DNA from: Pagrus major
Taxonomy: Eukaryota > Chordata > Actinopteri > Spariformes > Sparidae
DNA length: 64,000 nucleotides
Direction of reading: 5' to 3'
NCBI RefSeq assembly: GCF_040436345.1
Contig: NC_133218.1
Location: 28,354,710-28,418,709, forward strand
Shown here piece after piece: positions 22,473 through 36,400 of this stretch. The number at the start of each line of letters is the position of its first letter. Position 1 is the stretch's first letter. Position numbers and translations under genes: made by a program. Below the pieces are notes generated by a model that was given only the letters and a program-made list of their open reading frames with translations, was not told the origin of the DNA and ran no database searches.

Positions 22473-25400
22473 ATGTCTTTGAATGAAGAGGGTTATGTGG
22501 TTCGGATCAGAGGACTGCCCTGGTCCTGCACGCAGGAGGAGGTTGCCAGTTTTTTCTCTGGTGAGAATACACATGTATTTTTTTACAGCTTGAGGCATTA
22601 ACAATGATAGTAAGTGTAAGACTGAAAATCTCGTACATACTACGATTTTGCACAGTGTAGATGTGATTATGTTCATCCCGCTTAGTGAAACTAGTAAATG
22701 CCAGTTATCATTCTAAACTGACAGAAAACTGTCTTCACCTTTACATCGTGTTTGTGTAAGCACAAAGCATCTGTCACACCTGAATATTATTTTTTTTTAA
22801 TGTGGAAGTCAAACAGTATTTTAAAATCTAAATAAGTTAGTGACCGTATGCAAGTCTTCTGTCCTCCCAGTGTTTCTGAGTGTCATCCTTTTAAGGAAAA
22901 CCCAATCGATCTTACTTGTTTACAGACTGTGACATCGTTGGGAAAGTGAACGGAGTGTGTTTCACCTACTCTAAAGAAGGCCGTCCCAGTGGAGAGGCGT
23001 TTATTGAGCTGAAAACAGCCGAGGATTTCAAGAATGCCCTTGCCAAGGACCGTAAATACATGGGTCACCGATACATAGAGGGTAAGCAATACAAACAATT
23101 ATACCAGCTGATGAATCAGTGAGTGTTTAACCTGTGCTGACTTTCTCTTTGAATAATTGCTACATTATATGACATTACTAATACAAACAGTCAAAGTGCA
23201 ACTTGCTCTGTTGCTGCCATGTCATCAGTTTACTTTGGAGATGTTCCCCGTGTGTTTGCAATGCATGACAAAGATTGTTTCATGGCTCAGCTATGTTGAT
23301 TTCCCTGTACAAATAGACTTTTCCCAGTTTGTGTGTATGTAATAACTTTAAACCAAACTCTACTGAAGAATTCATATTTTTCTGAATGTAATTTTTCCTG
23401 TCAGACCTTGACATGTGTGTCCATCTTTCTGTGTGTTTGAATCAGTGTTCAAGTCAAACCGTAGTGAGATGGACTGGGTGCTGAAACGTAGCGGTCCTGC
23501 TGACTATGACAGCTGTAGTGGCTGCATGCTGAGACTTAGAGGCCTTCCCTTTGGCTGCAGCAAGGAGGAGATTGTCCAGTTCTTCTCAGGTATATGAACA
23601 TTTTAACATTCGTCTAATTACCTAAATTGTACTGAGATTACACCATTTACATTTGAATCATCATGGACAGTTTTTACAGACACGATGCTCGCCAAGTTTT
23701 GTAGTTTTTTTCACTTTCGACACAACAGTGTAAATGTATATGTGAAAAAGTAATATAGAGCCTTTTGTGTCTCCAGAGGACGCTGCATGTAATTTGACAA
23801 ATTACCTCCAGTGATGTCATTCAGTGGCCAAGTTGCATTGTGGGTAACATAGGCAAAAGGTTATGAAAGGAGAAGGAAAACGTGGGGGGGGGGGAGGTGA
23901 TATCTCTGATGCTGCTGTATGATCATTTGTTTTCAAACTGTCCATAATGAGTCCAACAGTGTTACGGGAGTGCAATGCTAGACCAATGGACTTCTTTTCC
24001 AAACCTGGCCTACCTTACCCACAATGCAACTATAAAACTGTTTCACATATGCAGTTGTACTCTACAGGACCTGTAAACACTCTTTAATGTGTAACATTAG
24101 TGGAGTTACCCTTTAAGAAATAACGCGATATTTGGAAATGTAACTTGTGATTGTATCATGAAGTGCTGTCCTACTGCCAACTGCACTTTGAACAGTGCTC
24201 TCCACTTTGCTGATTAACCCAACAACATAAGCATAGAATAAGATTTGTCACACACACTATCATTTACGTTTTGGATTTTTCTCCTATTATAAAGTGGTTT
24301 TAATTTGACTCAGTAAACATGTGTTTGTGTCGTGGCCCAAAGGCCAAATGTATGTTTGTTCTTGTAGTATAGTTGTACTGTGTTTACCAAGTTGTCCTCG
24401 TTATGAATTGTTAGTTGGCTTCTTACCATGTAAGTGTTATGTTAACACATTTAACATGCTTATACTAAATGACCTTTATATCATGCCTACTAAAGGTAGT
24501 TAAACGATAGGATTGCCTGGGCTGGTTTGACTGAGGGAAGAAAGTCCCATGACACTGATCTGGGGTCAGTGCTGTGATTCTGCTTATAGGCAGCCTTTAT
24601 CTAAGATAATCAGCTTTTAATAATTACTATTCACCAGTGTCACGCAATACTAAAAAATCAGAATTTGGCCAGTGACCTAAATCTGGTTGTGTATCAGAGC
24701 AAAAAATTTTTTGTCTTTATCGACTTTCATTTTATGGCTGCTGACTCCAGGCCAGTATGTGTTTAGTTCTGCCACTGGGCACCTTATAAGTGCAAATTCA
24801 GTCCTCTGAGATGCCCCCTTTTTAAATACTGCAGCTGATGTTTCTTCGCTGTCATGATATATTTTAACCTGAACGCTCCAGTGATGCAGTGGGTGTTGTT
24901 CTATCTATTCTATATATCTATCAGTCTACCTACCGACCTATGTATTTATGTGTGCTTGGGTTGAAGGGTTGAGAATCGTGCCAAATGGGATTACTCTGCC
25001 AGTGGACTACCAGGGGAGGAGCACAGGGGAAGCCTTCGTGCAGTTTGCTTCAAAGGAGATAGCAGAAAAGGCTCTGGGGAAACACAAGGAAAGAATAGGG
25101 CACAGGTGGGACAGACGGGAAGGGGACGGGTTGGACTGGGTTGGGCTTCTATTGCAGTATTTAATGGGTGGTCATTTTAGAGTAATTGTGGGATTAACGA
25201 CTTGGGTTCTGTTATGGTTTAATGCTAAGCATGGGATGGTGTGCTAGAGTAACTGGTAAAATGATTAAGTGGGTAAATTAATTGGGTGGGTCATGTAATC
25301 ATTGTTAAAATGCTAATGGGACGGGGTTTAAGGGGTTTATGCCATGTTGAATAATGGGATGAAAGATCATGTATTTAATCTATAAATTATAGATGGTGTG

Positions 25401-28400
25401 AGCATTTTATGCCATTTTGTTGTTGGTTATCTTACATCTAAGATCTGGGAGCTCTATTTAATTGTGTTAGAGCGTCATATGGCACTTCTTTTATATCCTT
25501 TAATACATGTATCTCATAGATAATTTACTGAGGAAGAGGGGAATAAGTGTAGAAGTGTAGTAGAAGGCAGTAAAGGCAGCTCCATCATAAAAGCATCAAA
25601 CTTCTTTCTGCAGATCTAAATCACTTAAAATTATCAATGCAACACCTAAAGATTTGTTTTCACTGTAAGTAACAAGAGGTGAGGTTGGCATAGAAGTTCT
25701 TCACTACAGCCCTAAGCCCAGCTAATGATGAGATATTGTTGAGGTTCAGTCATTCAGACACTCAGCTTCAGGTTAAAACTACTATTTTTTTAAAACCACT
25801 ATTTAGAAGATTTGTGTTTTGTGTGTTTATCTCCTCTCTCTGTAAATCATATCTATGTATGAAGCCCAAGTTAAGCCATTTCTACACCTTAACCCTCTCC
25901 TCTGCCCCCCGCACCCCATGGGCCTCTTTTATTGCAGGTATATAGAGATTTTTAAGAGCAGTCGTAATGAGATCAGAGCCTACTATGAGCTGCCCCGGCG
26001 GGGGATGGGAGGCCAGAGACCAGGGCCCTATGATAGACCCATGATGGGGGGCCAAAGAGGAGGGTTCTTTGCGCCCGGGCCTGGCCGCGGTGGGGCTCTG
26101 ATGGACACCATGAGGAGTGGAGGGGGCTATGGAGGAGGTAAGCACAGTTGTGTATTTTTGCATACAGAAATATGTGGTGGCTGTGCCAAACATAGTGCCA
26201 AAGATAGTAAAATAAGACATAATGCAGAACTCTAAAGGTCAGTTTATGGCTTTATGTGGGACTTTGAGGAAAGTATCCTCCCTTGTGCTGTTGAAACTGT
26301 TTACATTCTGAATAAATCATGTTAAATAAAGTAGAAGTTAACCACCTTATTCCTCACCCCCATGATACCTTGCGCAAATTACTGGTGTGACTTCCGTAGT
26401 GTCCTGTTACTTAACCAGATGCAGTGTTTTCCATGATAACAGGCCGCTAATCCTCTTTTTTTTTGTAGAGCGAATATTACAGAGTATCATTCATTCACGA
26501 AGATCTAGGTTAGCGACTATATCAAATGAATGCTACACCATTATTGTTATTGCCTAACACACTTAGCTAATGCTTTTAAAGCATTGAGAGTGCAGCTGGT
26601 GCATCAGCCATTAGGGTACTTTGTTACTTACGCAAGTTCTGCTGAGCATCAGAGGTATCACCCATAATCGTTTCCCCAGGATACTCCTAGATAGGCACAA
26701 GATCAAACAAATGAAGACGAGATGAAAATGTCTGCCTTTGGCCACTTTTAAACAGAAGGCTTAATCTTTTGGGAAAAATGTTGATCAACAAGGTCTCTAA
26801 TCAATTATTTGGTTGAGTCTACCTCAAATTTATAGTTACTTACGAGGGAATGGATGTAGTTGTTAATAAGGATGTTTCTAAGTTCTAGTTGGTTAGTTTC
26901 TGCTTTATTGCCAAATTGTCATGCTGCTTCATTTTCACAAACATAAGAATAGCTTAAACTATATGAAATAACATCATACAGTTAATCAACAAAAACAGTC
27001 AAATCAATACAATACATTCAGATGCATGAAGATAGGAGAAGGGTTAACTAATGTGCTTACTGGCCAACATCAAGTTCAGTTATTTCCTTTTCATGTGTTG
27101 TGATGGTGATGTGAAACAAAGAGCCCTGCTTCTACTGTATTTTGTTTTTTATGTGTTAAATCGCAGTTTGAATTCTCCTTTCTTGCTCTGTGTTGGTGTG
27201 TGTCCAGGTTACGGTGGCTTTGACAGCTACAATGGTTTCAACAACTACTGTTTTGGCAACGGCATGTTTGATGAGCGAGTGAGAGGAGAGAGGGGAGGAA
27301 GAGGTAAAGTCCAAAATTCAGTCACCCTGCAACAGTTAAGCATCCCTGCTGAAAGGCAAACGTTTTCAATTGAAGTCGTTGCTCTTCACATTGTTGATAT
27401 GATTAAATAGAATGAGGATTGGGCTTTGTAAGGTACATTTTGACCGTTTTGGCTTGTAGTCTCCAAAATGAATCCAAGACCTCTCACAGTAGGTTACATA
27501 TAGATTTCACATAATCACACATCTAGAGTATGTTTTATTCTTATCCTTTGTGTCATTCTCATTAACAAAGTATAAAGATGGTATGTATTAGGTTACTTCT
27601 CTTGACAGTACTGAAGGTTGTATTTGATAACCTGTGTGTGTGTCTGTATGTGTGTTTCGGCGCAGGGATGGGAAGCCACGGTTACAGTGGTCAAAGTGAT
27701 GGTTGTTCAGGCTTCCACAGCGGCCATTTTGTCCATATGAGGGGTTTACCTTTCCGTGCCACAGAGGGAGACATTGCTAAAGTAAGAACACACACTCCCT
27801 TTATTTCTCTTGGAGATTAAAGAACATTAAAGCTCAATGCAGGATGTCTGTAGGTGCTGAAAAGTTTTTAAAAGCACTGAATTCAGTTTTCTGGTATTAA
27901 AAAGTCTTGGGATTTTTATGCCTCCACGCTGGCGATAGCTGTGGCCAGAGGTTGCTGTGACCTAAGAAAACATGTTAATTATGAGCAAATCTTACACAAA
28001 TATCTAAGAGGCTATCCAAAAGGTCAAAGGTCAACTTCACTGTATATCTGTATATATAATGTTCTGCAAACAAATATTCTGGCCATTATTCAACGGCATA
28101 GCTCAGGAACAGCACCTTGACTGGTGTGCAGAGCCATACAAATTAATTAAAATAAAATAATTATATAATTTATTTATCATGGGCTGTCGAAAATGCACTT
28201 AAAAATATAAAAATGTAATTATTTCGACAGTGGCAGGAGACTGTAGAATTTCAGTCAACACCAACAGACCTGCAGCAAACACTGCTGCTAAAAAACTCAT
28301 CAGCTTGTGATGGACAAGTGTTTATTTTGGCAAAAACTTAATTGTAATTAATAATTTTGATTGGTTAATCCATTCATCTGTTTCTTGGTCCTTATCAGGG

Positions 28401-29965
28401 TCCAGGTAGCGTTCATTTAATTAATGATATATACTGCGGGGACTCGCAGGCTCATGATGTCTCTGTGGCTCTGTTTGTAGTGTACATGCTATCTAATGTT
28501 GTTGGTCAGGCAACCCAAGACAAGACAAGACAAGACACTTTATTGTCATTTCTTACAAATGTATGTTCATACATAAGCTGAAACAAAAATACCGTTTCTC
28601 ACCAGCTTCTAGCAGTGCTGTGCTAAAAATAATAAATAATTAAAACAAGTTAAAATCGTATCAAGTAAAAAAGAAACTATGGCATTCATACATCAGCAGC
28701 AGTTTGGGAGCGTGTCCATAATAAAGTGCTTTAAGTGCGAGGTGACTGACCTACTGAGGGGGAGGGTTGGGTGTGAATGTGAGAAACTGTTGCTCATACA
28801 CACATCGTTCTTTCACACGGTTTACATCCACACTATTTACACACGATAGCACTGCCATATCGCTAGGAGAGGCCGCCGCAGAAGTCGGTCGCGCCGCCAT
28901 GTTCTAACCCAGTTAGCTTCTGCATTTGTAAACGCTGAATGTTGATAGTCATGAAAAAAAAAAAAAAAATTGACATGATCTGTCTGTGTTTCTGCCTGTT
29001 CACATGTATACATGTTTTTCTTTCTTCCTGTAGTTCTTCTCTCCCTTGAATCCTCTGAGGGTCCACATTGACGTGGCTATTAACGGCAAGTCGACTGGAG
29101 AAGCTGATGTGGAGTTTCGCACCCATGAAGACGCTGTGGCAGCCATGTCCAAAGACAAGAACCACATGCGTACGTCCTCTCTTTGTCCTCGTGACGATTC
29201 TTGTGACATCACTTTGTCACGCTACGCTATGTTATGATACAAAAGTACTTGTTGACTAACAGAGTGGATCAGTTTTATCTACAGAAGCAGAGTAATAGAA
29301 CAAGCTCAACAATACGCTACCAGTGTTTTGGCTGGTTGACTCTGAGTGGGGCTGGTTTTAATGTTGGAATTCATTTCTAAAGACCATTAAGAGAACATAA
29401 TCCTGGTATTAAAAACAAATTAAACCTTTTAAGAAGCCCCTGAAGCTATGAAATGCCCTTTTTAAAAGCAAATCAGAATGCTAACTAAAGAAAATATTTC
29501 ATGACATTATTTGAGATATTTGAGATTACACTTCAACTAGTTGGAAACATAACCAGGTGGATTTGATTTATTTTAAACAGCAGAAGAATTCCAGGTTCTT
29601 CAAAATGAATGATGGACTGATGTTTTTCTCCACAGAGCATCGCTATATTGAGCTGTTCCTTAACTCAACAGCCAGTGGAGCAGCTGAAATGAGTGAGTTT
29701 TCATTCTGATTCATGTGAACGTTTCATGACTCACTTCATTCTGGTAAATTTCATAATTTGGATTGATGTTTGCACAGATGACTGTGTTACAGACCTAGGC
29801 TCTAAATAAAAGTTGGTGTTGTTAGCTCTCTATCTGAGAAACCATTTTTACACTGACCTACCTTTTCAAACCTTTCCAGGTCGTAGCGGCGGTGGCGGTG
29901 GTTACTACAGTAACTCAGGAGGGGGCGGAGGCTCACGGAGCAGCGGGCTACGGGGTGCATACTGA
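22473..29965 (+). CDS. hnrnph3: Heterogeneous nuclear ribonucleoprotein H3
   Basis: Ten coding exons (22473-22560, 22926-23081, 23446-23589, 24967-25105, 25938-26137, 27208-27303, 27666-27781, 29034-29169, 29636-29692, 29880-29965) give 405 aa. Members of the hnRNP H/F family bind G-runs in pre-mRNA and regulate splicing in the nucleus. Three quasi-RRMs are visible: about residues 7-83 ([16 protein letters not shown]), 108-185 ([16 protein letters not shown]) and 295-374 ([16 protein letters not shown]). Between the second and third lie a PGPYDRP segment and a Gly/Tyr-rich stretch, and a short SGGGGGYY tail closes the protein. [25 protein letters not shown] and AAMSKDKN identify H3 rather than H1 or F. 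As I recall, human H3 lacks the first quasi-RRM, so this fish protein keeps a more complete architecture. Confidence 0.94.
23690..24117. mobile_element. Interspersed repeat in HNRNPH3 intron 3
   Basis: It contains AGTTGCATTGTGGGTAACAT (about 23830) and, inverted, TTACCCACAATGCAAC (about 24014), flanking a roughly 170-base core with a short G-run. The outer part ends GGAGTTACCCTTTAAG. The structure suggests a non-autonomous DNA element with subterminal inverted repeats, and the core wording is familiar from fish repeats. Confidence 0.5.
25106..25360 (+). promoter_or_regulatory. hnrnph3: Dense G-run cluster at the start of HNRNPH3 intron 4
   Basis: Seventeen runs of three or more G occur in about 255 bases on the sense strand, starting 2 bases after the donor at 25105. 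The first ones satisfy a canonical G-quadruplex pattern at 25117-25140 (GGGA AGGGG AC GGG TTGGACT GGG). GGG runs just downstream of a 5' splice site are the known binding sites of hnRNP H/F proteins, so this may be an autoregulatory element. The preceding exon (24967-25105, 139 bases) is not a multiple of three, so skipping it would break the frame. Confidence 0.6.
27910..28135. mobile_element. Degraded interspersed repeat in HNRNPH3 intron 7
   Basis: TTTTTATGCCTCCACGCTGG followed by CGATAGCTGTGGCCAGAGG is a wording I recognise from a common fish intronic repeat. The remainder has drifted and the ends are uncertain. Confidence 0.4.
28510..28870 (-). mobile_element. Probable LINE/SINE 3' end, antisense, in HNRNPH3 intron 7
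   Basis: On the minus strand the sequence ends AATGACAATAAAGTGTCTTG followed by (TCTTG)n, a typical 3' tail of fish non-LTR elements with a short tandem tail. Only the non-coding 3' part is present; no reverse-transcriptase frame was seen. Confidence 0.5.
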
Positions 29966-32900
29966 GGATGTCATCCCACTCTTCCAATCCATCCTGACGT
30001 TTGTGTCGCGACTCCGTAGGCCACATTTACTCGATTAATGTTTCTGAGCAGGAGAGCTGATCTGAATCCTCTCATTGGTTGTTACAGAACCGTTCTTTAT
30101 ATTGAGTCTGTTCAGATACTACAACAGACCAGACATGACCTTAACAAGCACTATGATCACACCATTCCTTAAAAGCATATGAAGAACAAAACAACCTGTT
30201 ATTACCAAAATGATGTTTGTTGGTGCTGAACATGGTTGATGGGTGTTTTCGGAGATTTCTTGTAATATAGTTTTGGATGGTTCACGTGAAAAGCAAATTT
30301 TCTTTGGAAACCTGATTAGAATCAAACACCTATTCTTTTACCAGAGTTTTAAATTGCATTGGGATACACTTAATTTAGTCATTTGTCACATCTCACAGTT
30401 GGTAGGAGATGTCGGTGCAGATGCAGCATTGAAACAGAATTTTATAGGGCACAGATTAAAAGCTGTGGGATTTGATACACAACAAAAGAATCAGATAGAT
30501 TGGCACTGCACTGACGGAGCATTGTCACTTTGAATCACTTGATTATAACTCTGCTCAAAACATTACCAGCAGTTCTCTTGGTAAGAAATTCATATTTTTA
30601 TATTAATGGTTTTTACAATCTTTGTTTATTCAAGTTTAATAAACATTATTTTCAGCAGACTATTTGACCATCATTTAAAACGCAAATTGTCACTGGATTT
30701 CACATGAGCTTTCCTGCTTTGAAAAATGTGATAAATGTGAGCCAGTGTGTTTTTTTTATGAATGTTTTCACAGTTCATTACAGAAATTTAAAACTAAGTT
30801 GAATATTATATTCCACTCTCAAAGAGTGGAAGTAAAAATAAAGCCTCTATATTTGAGCTGTAAGATAGCTTATGCAGCTGTTGTACATTTTGCCTAATAA
30901 ATTTTATATTTAATTCTCTTTCTGTCTCCCTGACTCTGACATCGCTTTCCAAGACGGATATTTGTGTCATGTTTGTGAATACATCTGATTTTAAGGTCGG
31001 CTTATTAGGTCTGTAACCAAGAACCAAAAAACAATTTCAGCTGGACACAGGAAAAAGACCAAACAGTGCAACAACAGTAAACATTAACAGGAGAAATTTC
31101 AATGACCTACATTAAAACGACAGTAAACATGAAGGATTCTGCCTGTAACTTTTAATCAGAAACTGCTACACAGTCAAGGCAACATATTGTTGGCAACAGA
31201 GTTAATATTAAACTGGCAGGATTTAGTAAGCTAAAGGGCCACAGTGATAATCAACATCATGTATATACACAACAAACGGTGGTATCAACGCTGTACATGT
31301 CCCATTGAAAGCTGGGAGGTTTATAAGAGCGACACTGTACAAAAACGTCTCAGGCCTGGGTGCAATTCAGACACGGTGCTTAACGATGATGATATGAGAA
31401 ATTGGTGAGTTTTTAAATATTGGAATTGAGAAAAACACTTCTTGAACTGAACCCAGGCCTGTCTCTTCATGGGAATGAATACTTCCAGTTCTTAAACATC
31501 TCAGGTTGTAAACATTGTATTTAAGTACAAAACCAGAATGTGCAGTGGAACTTGTATCATAACCCGTCACTGAAGAAGCAGAACATTAGTCATCAGCATT
31601 AGTTTGACAACACCTCTCAATCGAAAATGACTTAGAGTTTCAAAATTTCCCTCCTAAGGAATGGAGCAGCAGTAAAATGTGGTTCTTCTTTAACGTCTCC
31701 ATCGGCAGAGATTACAACTAACTTCTAGTGAAAGCTCAAACAAGTTCCCTGGACTCCTGAAAGTAAAAATTATTGTGCATAAAACACAAAATCAGATATA
31801 AATACTCCCAAATTAAACTATAGAATTGGCATGTGTTCAAACATACTCTGTGGCTATGTTGTAAGTATGTAACACTCAAGTCTGTTCTTAACCACTAACT
31901 AGTCAGTGAAGTGGTCCTGTTGTCAGCTACCCGTCAGTGGTTCATCGACAAAAGAGACACAGATTGACATCAGTCACTAGAAATGACAGCATCTGTTACT
32001 CTCCTTGGTCCTTTAAGCAGCATCCACTGCATTAGTGTCTCCAACAAACAGTGAAATGTGCCTTTAATCTAGAATGCTATCTTGGCTAGTGTTGCTACTT
32101 GAGACATCTTAAATCAGATCTTTCTACGGAAGTCCACTCTGTAGAAATAAAGGGCTCATTTTGGCAACATGAGAAGCACAAATAGGTACTGTATAATGTG
32201 TTCACAGAGGCACAAATGGCACCAACACTGAAAAATAAAAAACTGATTTTCAGTTCCTGAAAGCCGCAGACCCATGGGGAACTAGTCTAGTCATAGTGTC
32301 AGCACAGCAAAATCTGCTCGGGAGCAGTGAACATTCCTGGAATTAGTTTGCAGAAAATACTCTTCGTCTCATTGCATATCAAACACTCTGAGAAGGATCT
32401 GAGCAGTGCGGTTCTCTCAATTTGTACCGATTCCTCTGTCTGAACAGATGATGGCTGATTGCTTCTGTGAAACGATTAAAACTGAAAATGAGACCAGGTT
32501 GACTTTGTGGCACATTGTTCTCAACAGCCAACTGGACAGAAAAACATCAAGTTTATTTTTAGTTTAGTATGTAGAAAAAATGGATTTAACCTGGTGGGTT
32601 GACTTGATCTATTGTGCCTGTGTAAATGCCGCCTTATAGACGCAAACAACAGTAACAAGGCCACCATACTGTGTGTATAAATGATATAATCTCCTCTGTT
32701 TGACTGTATACACTTTGAGGCATAATACATACATTATAATGATGCAATACTTCATAAGTATGTAGATTTGCTTAAACAAAAACATCTGCATTTAGCTGCA
32801 GCAGTGCTCATCTCCATGCAGTTTCACTTTCACTTCACTGTGGAGTTGTTCCTACTTTCAAAACCAAAACCAAACCCTAACCCATTTACTGGAACCTGAC

Positions 32901-33490
32901 CTGGTGATGAGCGTCACTGTGTGCAGGAAACACAGCAGCAGATATGTTTACACCTGTTGTGCCTTTTAGAGACCATCTGGTGCTCTCTCAGCCTGGTTAG
33001 TGCAACACTTTGATTGAACCAAAGGGAACTTGAAAGACTGTGCATGCATGACTTCCTCAGTGAAAGGTCATTGAGATCTAAATGTACTGTAAATAAATGA
33101 TGTGTATAACTTGTATATTTAGGATAGATAATTCAACTTTCCAGTTTGATTGTTTATGATATTAAAGCAGGCCAAGGATTTTTACTATGTCACCAAGTAA
33201 GACATTATGGCCCATGTTATAGTGGACTGATTGCCTTTTCCTCTGCAAAGCATTTGCAAAAAAAGTAGTGGTGTCAAACGAATGACGCAGACATCCCTCA
33301 TTTTGTCTGTGAGAGACTTAAACTGTAAATTAAGACAATTCAAAAAATGTTCATGCGTGTGGTCCATTTCTAGCAGCAAACACTGTTGAGATAAGTTTGG
33401 AGATGGATCTTACAGAGGACCGGAGGGTGGGGATTTACGAGTCTGAGCTCAGATTGCTTGAAGCGGTCGTGGCAGCAGCGTGGGGCTCCT
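29966..33490. other. Facing 3' UTRs of HNRNPH3 (+) and RUFY2 (-)
   Basis: HNRNPH3 polyadenylation signals on the plus strand are AATAAA at 30638-30643 and 30896-30901. For RUFY2 on the minus strand, TTTATT at 32552-32557 is a candidate, with longer forms possible. No coding exon or recognisable repeat was seen. The length and lack of repeats suit long brain-type 3' UTRs. Confidence 0.5.
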
Positions 33491-36400
33491 TCACGTCGGA
33501 TTGGAGGAGCATCGTTGGAGGAGGAGGGCGTGGCAGGTGTCACAGACTCTGACTGGTTTCGGTGAGGCGGGCAGAGGGAGCTCATTGTCAGAGCAGCTGT
33601 TACAAAAAATCTCTCCACAGTTCCTACAGTGGTGCTGGACAGAGAGGGAGAAAGAAACCGTCAGAACCACATTAATGTTCTGTTGGGATTTTATTTTTTT
33701 TATTCCTCATTCGACGACTGACCTTCCGTCTTGAGATGGAGAACTCCTTCTCACACAGCTTGCAGTGGCTGGCGTCCTTGTCCTTCAACCAAACCTGACC
33801 CCCCTGAAACACAGTAAATCTGTTTCACCCTAACTTCACATTATAGACATTACACAACAACACAACATATGTCACTAACCCAAAATCAGCTACAGATGCA
33901 GGGCTTATGCAACGATATACTGTGTTTTGTTCCTCTGAATCTTCATCTTAGCGATACAGTGTTGAGATGCTATGTTTATCTCTGTAATTCACTATTACTC
34001 TACCTGAAGAGCTTTGTTGGCTTCTTTGATGTCCTCAATCTTCATTTTGGATCTGATGACAAAAACAATAAGACTGTATTTGGTAAAAGAAAGAAATAAT
34101 ATCAACCACAACAAGTCATAAACATTTTTTTCTTTTTCCATCTTTCATTCTGATTGAATTATTAAAAAGAAAACAAGTCAAAAAAGATTAAGAGATTCTC
34201 TTTTTGCTTTTATTTAGGGGGACTTGTTTGCAAGAGTGTAAATTAGATGTGGTTTTGTTGTAAATGAGCTAAAACATGAAAAAAACACTGGTATGGTCCA
34301 CCATGAGCTTATGAATTTAACCTGTAATTCATATGGTAACGAAAGCAACGGTTTGAATACATGCTTTTTAAAAGGGCTGTTTTCTTCATCAAAGACACCC
34401 AACATTTGAAATACAAAATTGAATTGAGCGTTTCACGTCTTGGTGCAGACATTTTACACATACTCGCTTAGTTTGGAGCCTAGTTCCTCCAGAGCCTGTT
34501 CTTGGTCCTCACAGATGGTCTTCAGCTGAATGTTTTCATCCTGCAGACGATGGAACTCCTGGAAAAAATTAAAAAATCATATTAGATCATATTCTGCAAA
34601 TACTGAAACATATTGTACAATATCACACACACATGGTGCATTTCTTTCTCTCCGTCCTTTTACCTTTTTTAGTCCGTTAATCTGCAGGGCCTCTGTGCTG
34701 AGCTGAGACACCGTATCCCTCTCTCTGTCTAGATCGTTTTGTAATGTCTGCCTCCACTCCCTCTCTATCTTCAGGTCCGTCTCCAGCTGCTGGCTACAGG
34801 AGCACCACGAATGTGTACACACAACACCAACAACAAGAGTAAAGATGACAAACGGACAAAGACAGGGACAGACTTAGTAACACATCAACATACTATTAGA
34901 GCACACTGGTTTGTATACTTTTTAAAGTCACCATCAACATGAAATATGTAAGGGTAGAGTCTGGTGTATGCTGAGCAACTACGTGGACACACTTTTTCTG
35001 AGACAGATGTGCACTGCTTTACTGTTTTAAAATTGATTAACTGGTCCCATTTCCATGAATTACTACGCCACACAGTGTATGATGTTAACACTACTGTATA
35101 TTGTGTTCATGTATGTGTGTGCATGACTCTACCAGTCAGTCTTTCTTTAGAGGGGTTTTGCTTACAGTTGTCTCTCTCTGTGTTCAATCTGCCGCTGCAG
35201 GCTGTCGGCCTTGTTGGCAAAGTCCAGCTTGAAGCGTCTGGTTCCCTCCTCGGCCGAGGTGCGGTGCCTCTCTGCCTCCTGTAATCTGTACCATTATAAC
35301 CAGGGACAAACTCAGGACCATGGAGAGAAAAAACTGGGGGGCATGGAGGGAGAGGGAGAAAAGACCTGGGGATGATGGGGGGTTGGGGGGATGTAGGGTA
35401 AGGAGGGAGGTTAGGGACTGAGGTTTCTGGGTGGGAACATGAAGGAGGGAAGGCTGAGGATAAATGAAGAAGGTCGGGGTGAAGGATGGCGTTGTAATTT
35501 GTACTGTTACAACACCAGAGGGTAGAACTGAAAAGAGTGCAGTGTGGGTTGAACTGTGTGGTTCAAAACAAAACAGTAAGGAGTACAGATGGGTGATGAG
35601 TCAAAATAAGGATGGATGCATGATGAAATAATGAGGGAAAGCCGCCTTAAAGCAACTGAATGGAGAAGAAAAAAAGAAGTTTGCTAACTAAATGCAATCA
35701 TCTTGGTGCACTCAGACAAAGTGCAGCATCGCCATGGAGTCTTTTTCAGTTTTACCTTACATGCATTGTGCAGGGAGGAAACTTGTATAGCATTTTTTCA
35801 GGATATGAGGACTTTAATAACGTTTATTGACCATCTCAGAGGAGGGGCATCAGACCACACCCTGACTTACAGCAACAGTCGACTTACAGCATTGTCACTC
35901 CTTAAGATCACATCATAAATGTTCCAGAGTCCACCGGAACGTGGCCAAAAACTCAAACCACAGCCGACACTTTCAAAACATCTAACTTTATTGATCACGG
36001 TGGTAAAAGACAGTAGTTGTGAGTTTTCAACAGCTGTACTGAGTGATTATTCTTCTACAAACTGAGAGGAGTTACAGTACTATGAACATGGAGTTAGAAT
36101 AGGTAGAAGGATTACTTCCTGATCTATCACAAAAGTCAATAAATATGCCAAGACGAGACACAACAACACATTTACGTTATCTTGGCAGAAGCTCCGGAGG
36201 TTTACAGCTGTGTAACTACAATTATTGACACTTGGCTCAGTTCTGTCTGTTCTACAGGAGCAAATCAGATGAATTGAGATAAAGCTGCTGGTTGCACTGA
36301 GCTGTCTGGACTCAACCTTACAATTTTTTTAGTTTAGGTGAATCTTCAGGAGGATGAAGAGCAAGAGGGAGACGGGCTGTGTCCAAAATCACTACCTTTT

